From positions 1 to 64,000 of the forward strand of contig NZ_BBQI01000130.1 of assembly GCF_001652915.1 (NCBI RefSeq): a stretch of 64,000 nt of DNA, read 5' to 3'. Position 1 is the first letter of the stretch; each line of letters opens with the position of its first letter. The notes beneath the pieces were generated by a model. It saw nothing but the letters and a program-made list of their open reading frames with translations. It did not search any database and was not told where the DNA came from. This document shows, one piece after another, positions 43,198-50,852 of this stretch. The position numbers and the translations under genes are program-made. The stretch comes from Cupriavidus sp. D384 (lineage in GTDB: Bacteria > Pseudomonadota > Gammaproteobacteria > Burkholderiales > Burkholderiaceae).

Positions 43198-44256
43198 ATG
43201 CAATTCCTCGACGATTCCCTGCACCCCGAAAACATGGACAAGGTGGTGATCACCGTGGCCCCGTACGGCCCCGAGTGGATGCCCGAAGATTTCCCGGAAG
43301 ACATTCCGGTCACCATGGAAGAACAGATCCAGAAGGCCGTTGACTGCTACAACGCCGGCGCCACCGTGCTGCACCTGCACGTGCGCGAACTGGACGGCAA
43401 GGGCTCGAAGCGGTTGTCCAAGTTCAACGAACTGATCGCCGGCGTGCGCGCCGCAGTGCCCGACATGATCATCCAGGTGGGCGGCTCGATCTCGTTCGCA
43501 CCGGAAGACGAAGGCCAGGCCGCCGTGTGGCTGTCCGACGATACGCGCCACATGCTGGCCGATCTGACCCCGGCTCCCGACCAGGTCACCGTGGCGATTA
43601 ACACCACGCAGATGAACATCATGGAACTGCTGTACCCCGAGTACCTGGCCGGCACGTCGCTGTCGAACCCGGCGTACATCGAGGCGTACCGCGAGATGAC
43701 CGTGCCGGCCGGCCCGGGCTGGGTGGAAGAACACCTGCGCCGCCTGTCGAACGCCGGCATCCAGCCGCATTTCCAGCTGACTGGCATCCACGCGCTGGAA
43801 ACGCTCGAACGCATGGTGCGCGCGGGCGCCTACAAGGGTCCGCTGAACCTGACCTGGATCGGTATCGGCGGCGGCTTCGACGGCCCGAACCCGTTCAACT
43901 TCTTCAACTTCATCCACCGCGCGCCGGACGGCTGCACGCTGACCGCCGAATCGCTGCTCAAGAACGTGCTGCCGTTCAACATGATGGCGATGGCGATGGG
44001 CCTGCATCCGCGCTGCGGCATCGAGGACACCATCATCGACCAGCACGGCAACCGCATGACGTCGGTGCAGCAGATCGAGCAGTGCGTGCGCGTGGCGCAC
44101 GAACTGGGCCGCGAGATTGCCACGGGCAAGGAAGCGCGCGAGATCTATCGCATCGGCACGTGGTACGACAGCGTGGACGAAACGCTGGCCGCCCACGGCA
44201 TGCTGCCGAACCGCCAGTCGGGCCAGAAGAACCTGCCGCTGCGCCGCGCAGCCTGA
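43198..44256 (+). CDS. BKACE family beta-keto acid cleavage enzyme (DUF849)
   Basis: A 352-residue TIM-barrel protein of the family that includes 3-keto-5-aminohexanoate cleavage enzyme (Kce). Features are KVVITVAPYGPEW, the zinc ligands His59 and His61 in ATVLHLHVRE, IQVGGSISF and a conserved GIGGGFDGPNPFNF. BKACE enzymes condense a beta-keto acid with acetyl-CoA, giving acetoacetate and a new acyl-CoA. The keto-acid substrate varies by subfamily and cannot be read with certainty. The ATG at 43198 has AGGAGA upstream. It is regulated by the divergent AraC gene and followed by DUF1289 and a Bug protein. Confidence 0.88.
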   Translation: MQFLDDSLHPENMDKVVITVAPYGPEWMPEDFPEDIPVTMEEQIQKAVDCYNAGATVLHLHVRELDGKGSKRLSKFNELIAGVRAAVPDMIIQVGGSISFAPEDEGQAAVWLSDDTRHMLADLTPAPDQVTVAINTTQMNIMELLYPEYLAGTSLSNPAYIEAYREMTVPAGPGWVEEHLRRLSNAGIQPHFQLTGIHALETLERMVRAGAYKGPLNLTWIGIGGGFDGPNPFNFFNFIHRAPDGCTLTAESLLKNVLPFNMMAMAMGLHPRCGIEDTIIDQHGNRMTSVQQIEQCVRVAHELGREIATGKEAREIYRIGTWYDSVDETLAAHGMLPNRQSGQKNLPLRRAA

Positions 44257-44283
44257 TTCATTACCTCACCCAGCGACCCCGTC

Positions 44284-44484
44284 ATGTCACAGCCCACGGA
44301 TACCCGGCCCGCCAACCCCTGCATCAACATCTGCCGCATGGACAGTGCGCGCAGGTACTGCCAGGGATGCGGCCGGACCTCGACCGAAATCGGCCTGTGG
44401 GAGGGCATGACCGACGCGCAGCGCGCCTTCATCATCGAGGCGCTGCCTGCGCGGCGCGGTCGACCGGCGGCAGGCCGTTCCTGA
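44284..44484 (+). CDS. DUF1289 small Cys-rich protein
   Basis: A 66-residue protein with the DUF1289 pattern NPCINICRMD, then YCQGCGRTSTEIGLWEGM. Four Cys probably bind a metal or Fe-S cluster. The family is widespread and its function unknown. It is often appended to unrelated metabolic genes, as here 27 bases after the BKACE gene. The C-terminal tail is basic. Confidence 0.85.
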   Translation: MSQPTDTRPANPCINICRMDSARRYCQGCGRTSTEIGLWEGMTDAQRAFIIEALPARRGRPAAGRS

Positions 44485-44640
44485 CCGCCCCAGCATTCCG
44501 GTGACGCGCCGCACAGCGTATGCGGCGCGCGCCATCCGTTTCACCGGGTCTGCCAATTTCAACGCGACGACACTTTCCTCTACAGCCCAATGCGGGCAGG
44601 TCCGGCTTTCTATACCCACAAGACCTATCATGGAGACAAC

Positions 44641-45618
44641 ATGCCGAACCAACCTGCCCCCCTTCGCATGCGCCGCGCCATCCTTGCGGCCATCATGACG
44701 CTGGCGATGCCGGCCGCCATGGCCTGGACCAGCAAGCCCGTGCGCGTGCTGGTGCCCGCGCCAGCCGGCGGCACCATGGATGTCATGGCACGCGTGCTGG
44801 CCGAACAGCTGGCCGCCGACCTGGGCCAGTCCGTGGTGGTCGACAACAAGCCGGGCGGCGGCGGTGCCATCGCCATCAACACGATGCTGGCCGCACCGGC
44901 CGATGGCCAGACCATCATGGTGACGGCCACCAACGTGCTGACCGAAGTGCCCCAGGTGCAGAAGACGCCGTACGACACCATGAAGGACGTCCGTCCGCTG
45001 GCGGCGGTGGGACGTTCGCGCATGGTACTGGTCGGCGCACCGAACCTGCCGGCCAAGGATCTCAAGAGCCTGATCGCGTATGCCAGGGCCAACCCGGGCA
45101 AGCTCAGCTTTGCGTCGTACAGCGCCGGCACGGCATCGCACTATGCGGGCGCCATCCTGAACCAGGAAGCGGGCATGGATCTGCAGCACGTGCCGTTCGC
45201 AGGCTCCGGGCCCGCGCTGGCCCAGGTGATGGGCGGCCAGATCCCGCTGATGTATGACGGCATGGTGACCTCGCTGCCGATGATCCGCGCCGGCAAGCTC
45301 CAGCCCTATGCCGTGGCGTCCCGGACCCGCTCGCCGCTGCTGCCGCAGGTGCCGACGTTTGCCGAGCAGGGCTACCCCGATATCGACTTCAGCAACTGGG
45401 TGGGTGTCATCGCATCGGCGCAGATGCCGGCCGACATGGCCCAGAAGATCCAGAGCGCGGTGTACAAGGCCGCCGCCAACCCCAAGGTGCGCGAGCGCCT
45501 GGAGGCGCTTGGCTACGAGCCGATGCCGGCCCAGTCGCTGCAGGACCTGAACCAGTCGCTGCATGCGGAATACGACCGCAACGCCGGCATCGTCAAGACG
45601 TTCAACATCAAGCCCTGA
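44641..45618 (+). CDS. Bug (TctC) family periplasmic solute-binding protein (second copy)
   Basis: A 325-residue exported protein. A signal peptide up to about AMA-WTSK (residue 28) is followed by VRVLVPAPAGGTMDVMARVL, DNKPGGGGAIAINTML, LSFASYSAGTASHYAG and PQVPTFAEQGYPDI. The start at 44641 has GGAGACA immediately upstream. It lacks adjacent TctAB genes, like the Bug protein at 37513, with which it shares family but only moderate similarity. It likely captures the carboxylate degraded via the BKACE enzyme encoded upstream. It ends in a clear terminator hairpin. Confidence 0.9.
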   Translation: MPNQPAPLRMRRAILAAIMTLAMPAAMAWTSKPVRVLVPAPAGGTMDVMARVLAEQLAADLGQSVVVDNKPGGGGAIAINTMLAAPADGQTIMVTATNVLTEVPQVQKTPYDTMKDVRPLAAVGRSRMVLVGAPNLPAKDLKSLIAYARANPGKLSFASYSAGTASHYAGAILNQEAGMDLQHVPFAGSGPALAQVMGGQIPLMYDGMVTSLPMIRAGKLQPYAVASRTRSPLLPQVPTFAEQGYPDIDFSNWVGVIASAQMPADMAQKIQSAVYKAAANPKVRERLEALGYEPMPAQSLQDLNQSLHAEYDRNAGIVKTFNIKP

Positions 45619-45645
45619 TTCCGTAGCGCATCATCCCCCAACCGC

Positions 45646-45669
45646 AGGCCGTTATTGCAACGGCCTTTC
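45646..45669 (+). terminator. Terminator of the Bug gene, overlapping the next promoter
   Basis: A perfect 8-bp stem, AGGCCGTT (45646-45653) and AACGGCCT (45659-45666), with loop ATTGC is followed by TTTCT. The -35 of the arsR promoter (TTGCAA, 45655-45660) lies in its loop and right arm. Confidence 0.75.
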
Positions 45670-45702
45670 TCTTGCCCTATAGTTAGCTGCATGGCTAACT
45701 AT
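45655..45702 (+). promoter_or_regulatory. arsR-type promoter and operator spanning the start codon
   Basis: The -35 TTGCAA (45655-45660), a 17-base spacer and -10 TATAGT (45678-45683) place the transcription start at about 45690-45691, on the A of the ATG, so the message should be leaderless. A perfect 9-bp inverted repeat, ATAGTTAGC (45679-45687) and GCTAACTAT (45694-45702), with a 6-base spacer covers the -10 and the start codon. It fits an autoregulatory ArsR operator. Confidence 0.75.
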
Positions 45703-46050
45703 CAAGTCTCGGTGAGCGACGTGTTCCACGCGCTTGCCGATCCCACCCGCTGCGCAATCGTCTGCGCGCTGGTCAGCGGTGCGCAGACGGTGTCGTCACT
45801 GGCGGCGCCGTTCGACATGGCACTGCCGTCGTTCATGAAACACGTGACGGTGCTGGAACGCAGCGGCCTGATCCGCACCAGCAAGGCCGGGCGCACGCGT
45901 ACCTGCGAACTGGTCCCGGAAACGCTCTCGCAAGCCGAGCAGTGGCTGGCCGAACAGCGCGCCGTATGGGAAGCCAGATCCGACCGCATGGTCGATTTCG
46001 TCGAGCGACTTCATCAAGAGGAGCAAGCCCATGCAGGAAAACGCCGCTGA
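45691..46050 (+). CDS. ArsR family transcriptional regulator
   Basis: A 119-residue winged-helix repressor. It starts MANYQVSVSDVFHALADPTR and has the recognition region MALPSFMKHVTVLERSGLI and a wing with TSKAGRTRTCEL. It has no obvious metal-binding Cys motif (ELCVCDL), placing it with the SRPBCC-associated, non-metal ArsR regulators. No Shine-Dalgarno precedes the ATG, consistent with a leaderless transcript. It overlaps the following SRPBCC gene by 20 bases. Confidence 0.9.
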   Translation: MANYQVSVSDVFHALADPTRCAIVCALVSGAQTVSSLAAPFDMALPSFMKHVTVLERSGLIRTSKAGRTRTCELVPETLSQAEQWLAEQRAVWEARSDRMVDFVERLHQEEQAHAGKRR

Positions 46051-46507
46051 ATCCCGCGATCTCGTGATTTCCCGCGTGCTGCGCGCGCCGCGTTCGGCGC
46101 TCTGGCGCGCCTGGTCAGACCCGGCCCTGCTCAAGGAGTGGTGGTGCCCCAGGCCGTGGACCACCGAAGTCCGCGCCTTCGACCTGCGGCCGGGCGGCAA
46201 CTTCCACACCTTCATGCAGGGGCCTGACGGTGGCACCAGCGACAATCCCGGCTGCTTTCTCGACGTCGTGCCGCAGTCGCGGCTGGTGTTCACGTCGATG
46301 CTGACCGGTGGCTGGCGACCGCACAAGCCCTGGCTCGGCTTCACCGCCATCATCACGATGGAGGACGAAGCCGCCGGCAGCCGTTATATCGCGCGTGTCA
46401 TGCATCCCGACGAAGCCACGCGCGACCAGCACGAGCAGATGGGCTTTTTCGAAGGCTGGGATACCGTCATCACCCAGCTCGACGACTTCGCCACGACGCT
46501 GCGCTGA
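46031..46507 (+). CDS. SRPBCC / AHSA1-domain protein
   Basis: A 158-residue protein of the Bet v1-like AHSA1 group: RVLRAPRSALWRAWSDPALLKEWW at the start, FDLRPGGNFHTFM, and a C-terminal helix with MGFFEGWDTVITQLDDF. Such proteins bind hydrophobic ligands and are very often encoded right after an ArsR regulator, as here with a 20-base overlap. The ribosome site AAGAGGAG lies inside the arsR 3' end. Ligand and function are unknown. Confidence 0.9.
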   Translation: MQENAAESRDLVISRVLRAPRSALWRAWSDPALLKEWWCPRPWTTEVRAFDLRPGGNFHTFMQGPDGGTSDNPGCFLDVVPQSRLVFTSMLTGGWRPHKPWLGFTAIITMEDEAAGSRYIARVMHPDEATRDQHEQMGFFEGWDTVITQLDDFATTLR

Positions 46508-46531
46508 GGCCCCGGCGGCCCGACGGCACGT

Positions 46532-47428
46532 TCAGGGCGGCAGCAGTGCCGTCCGCGCCGCGGCCAGCACTTCGCTGGTCAAGCCTTCCAGCAGACCCGA
46601 TGCCGCGCGTGCGTGCTGCCAGTGCAGGGGCACGTCCAGCGGCGTGTCGGGCACCAGCGCCACCAGCGTACCGGCCTGCAGATAGCCATCGATCATCGCC
46701 TGCGGGTGCATGCCCCAGCCCATGCCGGCCAGTGCCGCCGTGACAAAGGCGTACGACGACGGCAGCGTGTGCCGGGGCAGTTGCACCTGCCGGTGGCATA
46801 GCCGGCTTACCCAGCGTGCCTGCAGTTCGTCCTTGGCGTTGAACACCAGGCTCGGCGCCTGGGCCAGGCTGCCGGCACCCACACCAGCCGAAAAATGGCG
46901 CGCCACGAATGCGGGGCTGGCCGCCGCCACGTAGCGCATGGCCCCCAGCGGGCGGCTGTTGCATCCCGCGGCCGGGCGGGCCGTGGCCGTCACCGCAGCC
47001 AGCACGGCGCCGCTGCGCAGCCATTCGGTCGTGTGGTCCTGGTCGTCGACCGCCACTTCCATCAGCACCGGATGCCGCGCCGCGAAGGCGGCGATCGGCT
47101 GCGCCAGCCACGTCGCCAGACTGTCGGCGTTCACTGCCACCGGCAGCGGCACGCGGGCCTCGCCCTGCGGCGCCAGTGCGGGCAGGGCCCCCTGCAACTC
47201 CTGTTCGAGCAAGCGCACGTGATCGACATGCTGGCACAGCCGGCGGCCGGTCTCGGTGGCGCGGCACGGAGTCTCGCGCACCACCAGCGCACAGCCCACG
47301 CGTTCTTCGAGCATCCGGACACGCTGCGAAATGGCCGATGGGGTGACATGCAGCGCACGGGCGGCCCGCTCGAAACTGCCTTCGCGTACAACGGCGGCCA
47401 GGGCGGAAAGCGCGGCGTAGTCGAGCAT
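46532..47428 (-). CDS. lysG: LysR regulator of ArgP/LysG type
   Basis: A 298-residue LysR protein with the ArgP/LysG N-terminus MLDYAALSALAAVVREGSFE, then RAARALHVTPSAISQRVRML, and an effector domain with DQDHTTEWLRSGAVLAAVT. Members sense lysine or arginine and activate the adjacent exporter gene. It is divergent from the LysE-type gene with 73 bases between starts, the classical lysG-lysE arrangement. Confidence 0.93.
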   Translation of the reverse strand: MLDYAALSALAAVVREGSFERAARALHVTPSAISQRVRMLEERVGCALVVRETPCRATETGRRLCQHVDHVRLLEQELQGALPALAPQGEARVPLPVAVNADSLATWLAQPIAAFAARHPVLMEVAVDDQDHTTEWLRSGAVLAAVTATARPAAGCNSRPLGAMRYVAAASPAFVARHFSAGVGAGSLAQAPSLVFNAKDELQARWVSRLCHRQVQLPRHTLPSSYAFVTAALAGMGWGMHPQAMIDGYLQAGTLVALVPDTPLDVPLHWQHARAASGLLEGLTSEVLAAARTALLPP

Positions 47429-47501
47429 GATTAAGTCTGGCTAATGTAGATGAAGATTGTTTAGTTTGGCTTCACCCCCAGCCAATGGCAAGCTTGCGGC
47501 C

Positions 47502-48176
47502 ATGAATTCGATCGACTTGCTGACACCCGCCGCGCCCGGCTTCGCTGTGCTGCTGCAGGGCCTGGCCCTGAGCCTGGGCCTGATCGTCGCCATTGGCGCC
47601 CAGAACGCGTTTGTGCTGCGCCAGGGCCTGCGCCGCGAACACGTGGGCAGTGTGGTGTTGCTATGCGCGCTGGCCGATGCACTGCTGATCGCGGCCGGGG
47701 TCATGGGCATGGCCCGCGCGCTGGGCGAACGCCCGGCGCTGGCCGCCGCGCTGGCGCTGGCTGGCGCGGTATTCCTGGCCTGCTACGGATGGCGGGCGTG
47801 GCGCCGCGCCCACGGTCAGCATGCGTTGCAGGCGGCCGAAGGGCGGGCCAGCGCAACCCGTGGCGCCGTGCTGGCCCAGGCCCTGGCCTTCACATTGCTC
47901 AATCCCCATGTCTACCTGGACACCGTGCTGCTGGTGGGCAGTATCGGCGCGCAACAGCCTGCGGCAATGCGCGGCTGGTTCGTGGCCGGTGCCAGCGTCG
48001 GCAGCCTGGCCTGGTTCGGCGCGCTGGGATTCGGCGCACGATGGCTCGCACCGTGGTTTGCCAATCCGCGCGCCTGGCAGGTGCTGGACCGGCTGGTTGG
48101 CGTGACCATGCTGGTGCTTTCAGTGCTGCTGGTGCGGCACGCCATTGACGGATTCCGGGGTCTGGCCTGGCTGTAG
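47502..48176 (+). CDS. lysE: LysE/ArgO-type basic amino acid exporter
   Basis: A 224-residue inner-membrane exporter with about six membrane segments. The family hallmark IVAIGAQNAFVLRQGLRREHV follows the first segment, and FTLLNPHVYLDTVLLVGSIG lies in the middle. It exports lysine/arginine when cytoplasmic levels rise. The start at 47502 is preceded by a weak site; longer readings begin inside the promoter region shared with lysG. Confidence 0.93.
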   Translation: MNSIDLLTPAAPGFAVLLQGLALSLGLIVAIGAQNAFVLRQGLRREHVGSVVLLCALADALLIAAGVMGMARALGERPALAAALALAGAVFLACYGWRAWRRAHGQHALQAAEGRASATRGAVLAQALAFTLLNPHVYLDTVLLVGSIGAQQPAAMRGWFVAGASVGSLAWFGALGFGARWLAPWFANPRAWQVLDRLVGVTMLVLSVLLVRHAIDGFRGLAWL

Positions 48177-48225
48177 GCGCGCCACCGCCCCGCGCCACCT
48201 CCCGCTCGACTGCCCGCGTCAACGC

Positions 48226-48260
48226 AAAAAGGCCGCCCTCCGAGCCGGGGAGGGGCGGCC
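48226..48260 (-). terminator. Terminator of the CoA-ligase operon
   Basis: Read on the minus strand, arms GGCCGCCC and GGGCGGCC enclose a C/G-rich loop and are followed by TTTTT. It lies 20 bases after the stop of the CoA ligase gene. Confidence 0.8.
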
Positions 48261-48279
48261 ATCAATTTTCCCTTTCGCC

Positions 48280-49929
48280 TCAGGCTGCCTTCTTCTCTCG
48301 CAGCAGCTTCTTGTCAATCTTGCCCACGCTCGTCTTCGGAATCGCCGCGACGAACGCGATGCGGTCGCTCTCCGGCACCGCGAACTTGCTCAGACGCTGA
48401 GCCTCGACATGGCCGAGCAGCACCGCACGGATGTGCTGGGCATCAACATCGATGCCGGCCTTGCGCACCACGTAGGCCATCGGACGCTCGCCCCAGCGTG
48501 CGTCGGGCACGCCCACCACCGCGCATTCCTGCACGCCGTGCACCTGGGTGACCAGGTTCTCGATCTCGATCGACGACACCCATTCGCCGCCGGTCTTGAT
48601 CACGTCCTTGAGCCGGTCCACGATCTGCACGAAACCGTCCTCGCCCATCACCGCCACGTCCTGCGTATGCAGGTAGCCGTCGGCCCACAGGTCCTCCGAA
48701 GCGGACGGCTTGCGGAAATACGCCTTGGTCAGGTACGGCGCGCGCAGCACGATCTCGCCCTGCGCCTTGCCGTCGTGCGGCACTTCGCGCATATCGGGGC
48801 CGACGATGCGGAAGTCGGCCAGCGGCACGGGACGGCCCGTGGCACAGCGCATGCGCACTTCCTCCTCGCGGGTCAGTGGGACATGACCCGGCGGCAACTG
48901 GGCCAGCGCCACGATGGGGCCCGTTTCCGACATGCCGTAGCCGGCAAAGATGTCGATGCCGCGCGCCAGCGCCGCCTCGCACAGCACCGGGGGCAATGCC
49001 GAGCCACCGATGATCATCTTCCAGCCCCACAGGTTGCACTCGCCTTCGTCCGCCGCCTGCAACAGCATCTGCAGGATGGTCGGCACGCAGTGCGAGAACG
49101 TGACCTTCTCGGACTTGCGCAGCTGCAGCAACGCAGCCGGCACGTAACGGCCCGGCAGCACGGTGCGCAGCCCCAGCATGATCGCCACGAACGGCATGCC
49201 CCAGGCCATCACGTGGAACATCGGCGTGATCGGCATGTACACGTCTTCGCGGTGCATGCGCTGGCCTTCGCGCGGCGAGCACAGGCTGGTGGCCGTGGTC
49301 AGCGTGTGCAGCACGATATCGCGATGGCTATAGCACACACCCTTGGGATCGCCCGTGGTGCCCGTGGTGTAGAACGTGGTGGCCTTGGTCCGCTCGTCGA
49401 AGTCCGGAAAATCGAACTCGGCCGATGCGGCGCCCAGCAGGGCCTCGTATTCGCCGTCGAACGGCACGGAACCGGCAGGCACATCCTGGCCGTCGGCCAT
49501 CAGCACGAAGCGCGGCTGGCGCACCAGGCTGTCGCGGATCTGCTCCAGCACCGGCAGGAAGTCGGGATGTACCAGCACCACGTCGGCGCCCGCGTCGTTG
49601 AGCGTATAGAGGATCTGCTGCGGCGACAGGCGCACGTTCACCGTGAACAGCGTGGCGCCCATCATCGGCACGCCGAAGTAACACTCCAGGTAGCGGTGGC
49701 TATCCCAGTCCATCACGGCCACGGTGCTGCCGTGGCGCACGCCCAGCGCCCCCAGCGCGTTGGCAAGCTGGCCCAGCCGCCGGTGGAAATCGCGATACGT
49801 GTAGCGCATTTCACCGCGATAGCTGATCTCCTGATCGCCATGCAGGGTCATTGCATTGGTCAGCAGCTGCTTGACCAGCAGCGGGTAGGCGTATGCCGAG
49901 GGGGTGGTGACGACGAGGTTGTCCTTCAT
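48280..49929 (-). CDS. AMP-dependent fatty-acyl/aryl-CoA synthetase
   Basis: A 549-residue ANL-superfamily ligase. The P-loop-like motif TFYTTGTTGDPKGVCYSH (about residue 188), FAGYGMSETGP, the hinge region DRLKDVIKTGGEWVSSIEIE and the catalytic C-terminal Lys in PKTSVGKIDKKLL are all intact. It activates a carboxylic acid to its acyl-CoA via an adenylate. It resembles medium-chain FadD-like enzymes, but acid specificity cannot be fixed. It is the last gene of a minus-strand operon after the TauD dioxygenase and the quinone oxidoreductase. Confidence 0.92.
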   Translation of the reverse strand: MKDNLVVTTPSAYAYPLLVKQLLTNAMTLHGDQEISYRGEMRYTYRDFHRRLGQLANALGALGVRHGSTVAVMDWDSHRYLECYFGVPMMGATLFTVNVRLSPQQILYTLNDAGADVVLVHPDFLPVLEQIRDSLVRQPRFVLMADGQDVPAGSVPFDGEYEALLGAASAEFDFPDFDERTKATTFYTTGTTGDPKGVCYSHRDIVLHTLTTATSLCSPREGQRMHREDVYMPITPMFHVMAWGMPFVAIMLGLRTVLPGRYVPAALLQLRKSEKVTFSHCVPTILQMLLQAADEGECNLWGWKMIIGGSALPPVLCEAALARGIDIFAGYGMSETGPIVALAQLPPGHVPLTREEEVRMRCATGRPVPLADFRIVGPDMREVPHDGKAQGEIVLRAPYLTKAYFRKPSASEDLWADGYLHTQDVAVMGEDGFVQIVDRLKDVIKTGGEWVSSIEIENLVTQVHGVQECAVVGVPDARWGERPMAYVVRKAGIDVDAQHIRAVLLGHVEAQRLSKFAVPESDRIAFVAAIPKTSVGKIDKKLLREKKAA

Positions 49930-49984
49930 GCCTGCTCTGTCCTTTCCTTCATGTCCTGCGGGTTCAGCTTGATCCGCACGCGGA

Positions 49985-50833
49985 TCAGTACGGCACGCTG
50001 CCGATGATGCCGGCGCGTTCCATCTTGCGGTGGCACGGCGCGTAGTCCATCACCGCGTAGTGCTGGGTCGCCGTGTTGTCCCAGATCGCCACGCTATTCG
50101 GTTCCCAGCGCCAACGCACCTGGAACTCGGGGATATAGGCCTGCGACACCAGGAAGCGCAGCAGGTCGGCCGCGCCCGGGTTGGCGTCCTGGCCGTAGCG
50201 CACGCGCGCCGGGGTGTGGAAGTTGGTGAAGTGCGTGGTGAAGCCGTTCACGTACAGCACCTTCTCGCCGGTGTCGGGATGCGTGCGCACTACCGGATGC
50301 TCCGCATCGGGAAACTGGGCCTTGAGCGCCAGCCGCTTCTCGATCGGCATGGCGGCCCCGAAACTGGCCTCGATGCTGTGGCGTGCGCGCAGGTCGGCGA
50401 TCTGTTCCTTGACCGTGTCCGGCAACCGCTCATAGGCCAGCGCCATGTTGGCCCACATCGTGTCGCCGCCCACTGGCGGGCACTCCACGCAGCGCAGCAC
50501 GGCGCCGAACTGCGGCGCCTCGCGCCAGGTGGTGTCCGAGTGCCAGCAGTTCTCGTAGCGGTCGTTCGGCTGGTCCGGGCGCTTGTAGATGCGCACCAGG
50601 CCCGGATGCTCGGGGTCGCTGCCGGCCACCGGGTGATCTTCCAGTTCGCCGAAGCGGCGCGCAAACGCCACGTGCTCGGCGCGGCTGAACTGCTGGTTGC
50701 GCAGGAACAGCACGCGATGCTTCAGCAGTTGCGCACGGATCTCGCCAAACAGGTCGTCGTTGCGCACGGCTTCCGCCAGATCCACGCCCACCAGTTCGGC
50801 GCCCAGCGCACAGCTCAGTTGTTGTACTTTCAT
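49985..50833 (-). CDS. TauD/TfdA family Fe(II)/2-oxoglutarate dioxygenase
   Basis: A 282-residue dioxygenase. The facial triad is His98 and Asp100 in CWHSDTTW and His258 in TATQHYAVMDY, and Arg273 binds 2-oxoglutarate. The N-terminus MKVQQLSCALGAELVGVDL is typical. Family members hydroxylate taurine, 2,4-D, sulfate esters or other carboxylates with release of succinate and CO2; the substrate here is unknown. The start at 50833 has GAGGAGACA upstream. It lies between the oxidoreductase and the CoA ligase genes, suggesting joint catabolism of one compound. Confidence 0.93.
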   Translation of the reverse strand: MKVQQLSCALGAELVGVDLAEAVRNDDLFGEIRAQLLKHRVLFLRNQQFSRAEHVAFARRFGELEDHPVAGSDPEHPGLVRIYKRPDQPNDRYENCWHSDTTWREAPQFGAVLRCVECPPVGGDTMWANMALAYERLPDTVKEQIADLRARHSIEASFGAAMPIEKRLALKAQFPDAEHPVVRTHPDTGEKVLYVNGFTTHFTNFHTPARVRYGQDANPGAADLLRFLVSQAYIPEFQVRWRWEPNSVAIWDNTATQHYAVMDYAPCHRKMERAGIIGSVPY

Positions 50834-50852
50834 GTCTGTCTCCTCGGGTGCT

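Noticed and set aside
48145..50007. 620-codon plus-strand frame opposite the CoA ligase
   Set aside because: Rich in His, Arg, Gln and Ala, no domain; the minus strand encodes an intact AMP-binding enzyme.
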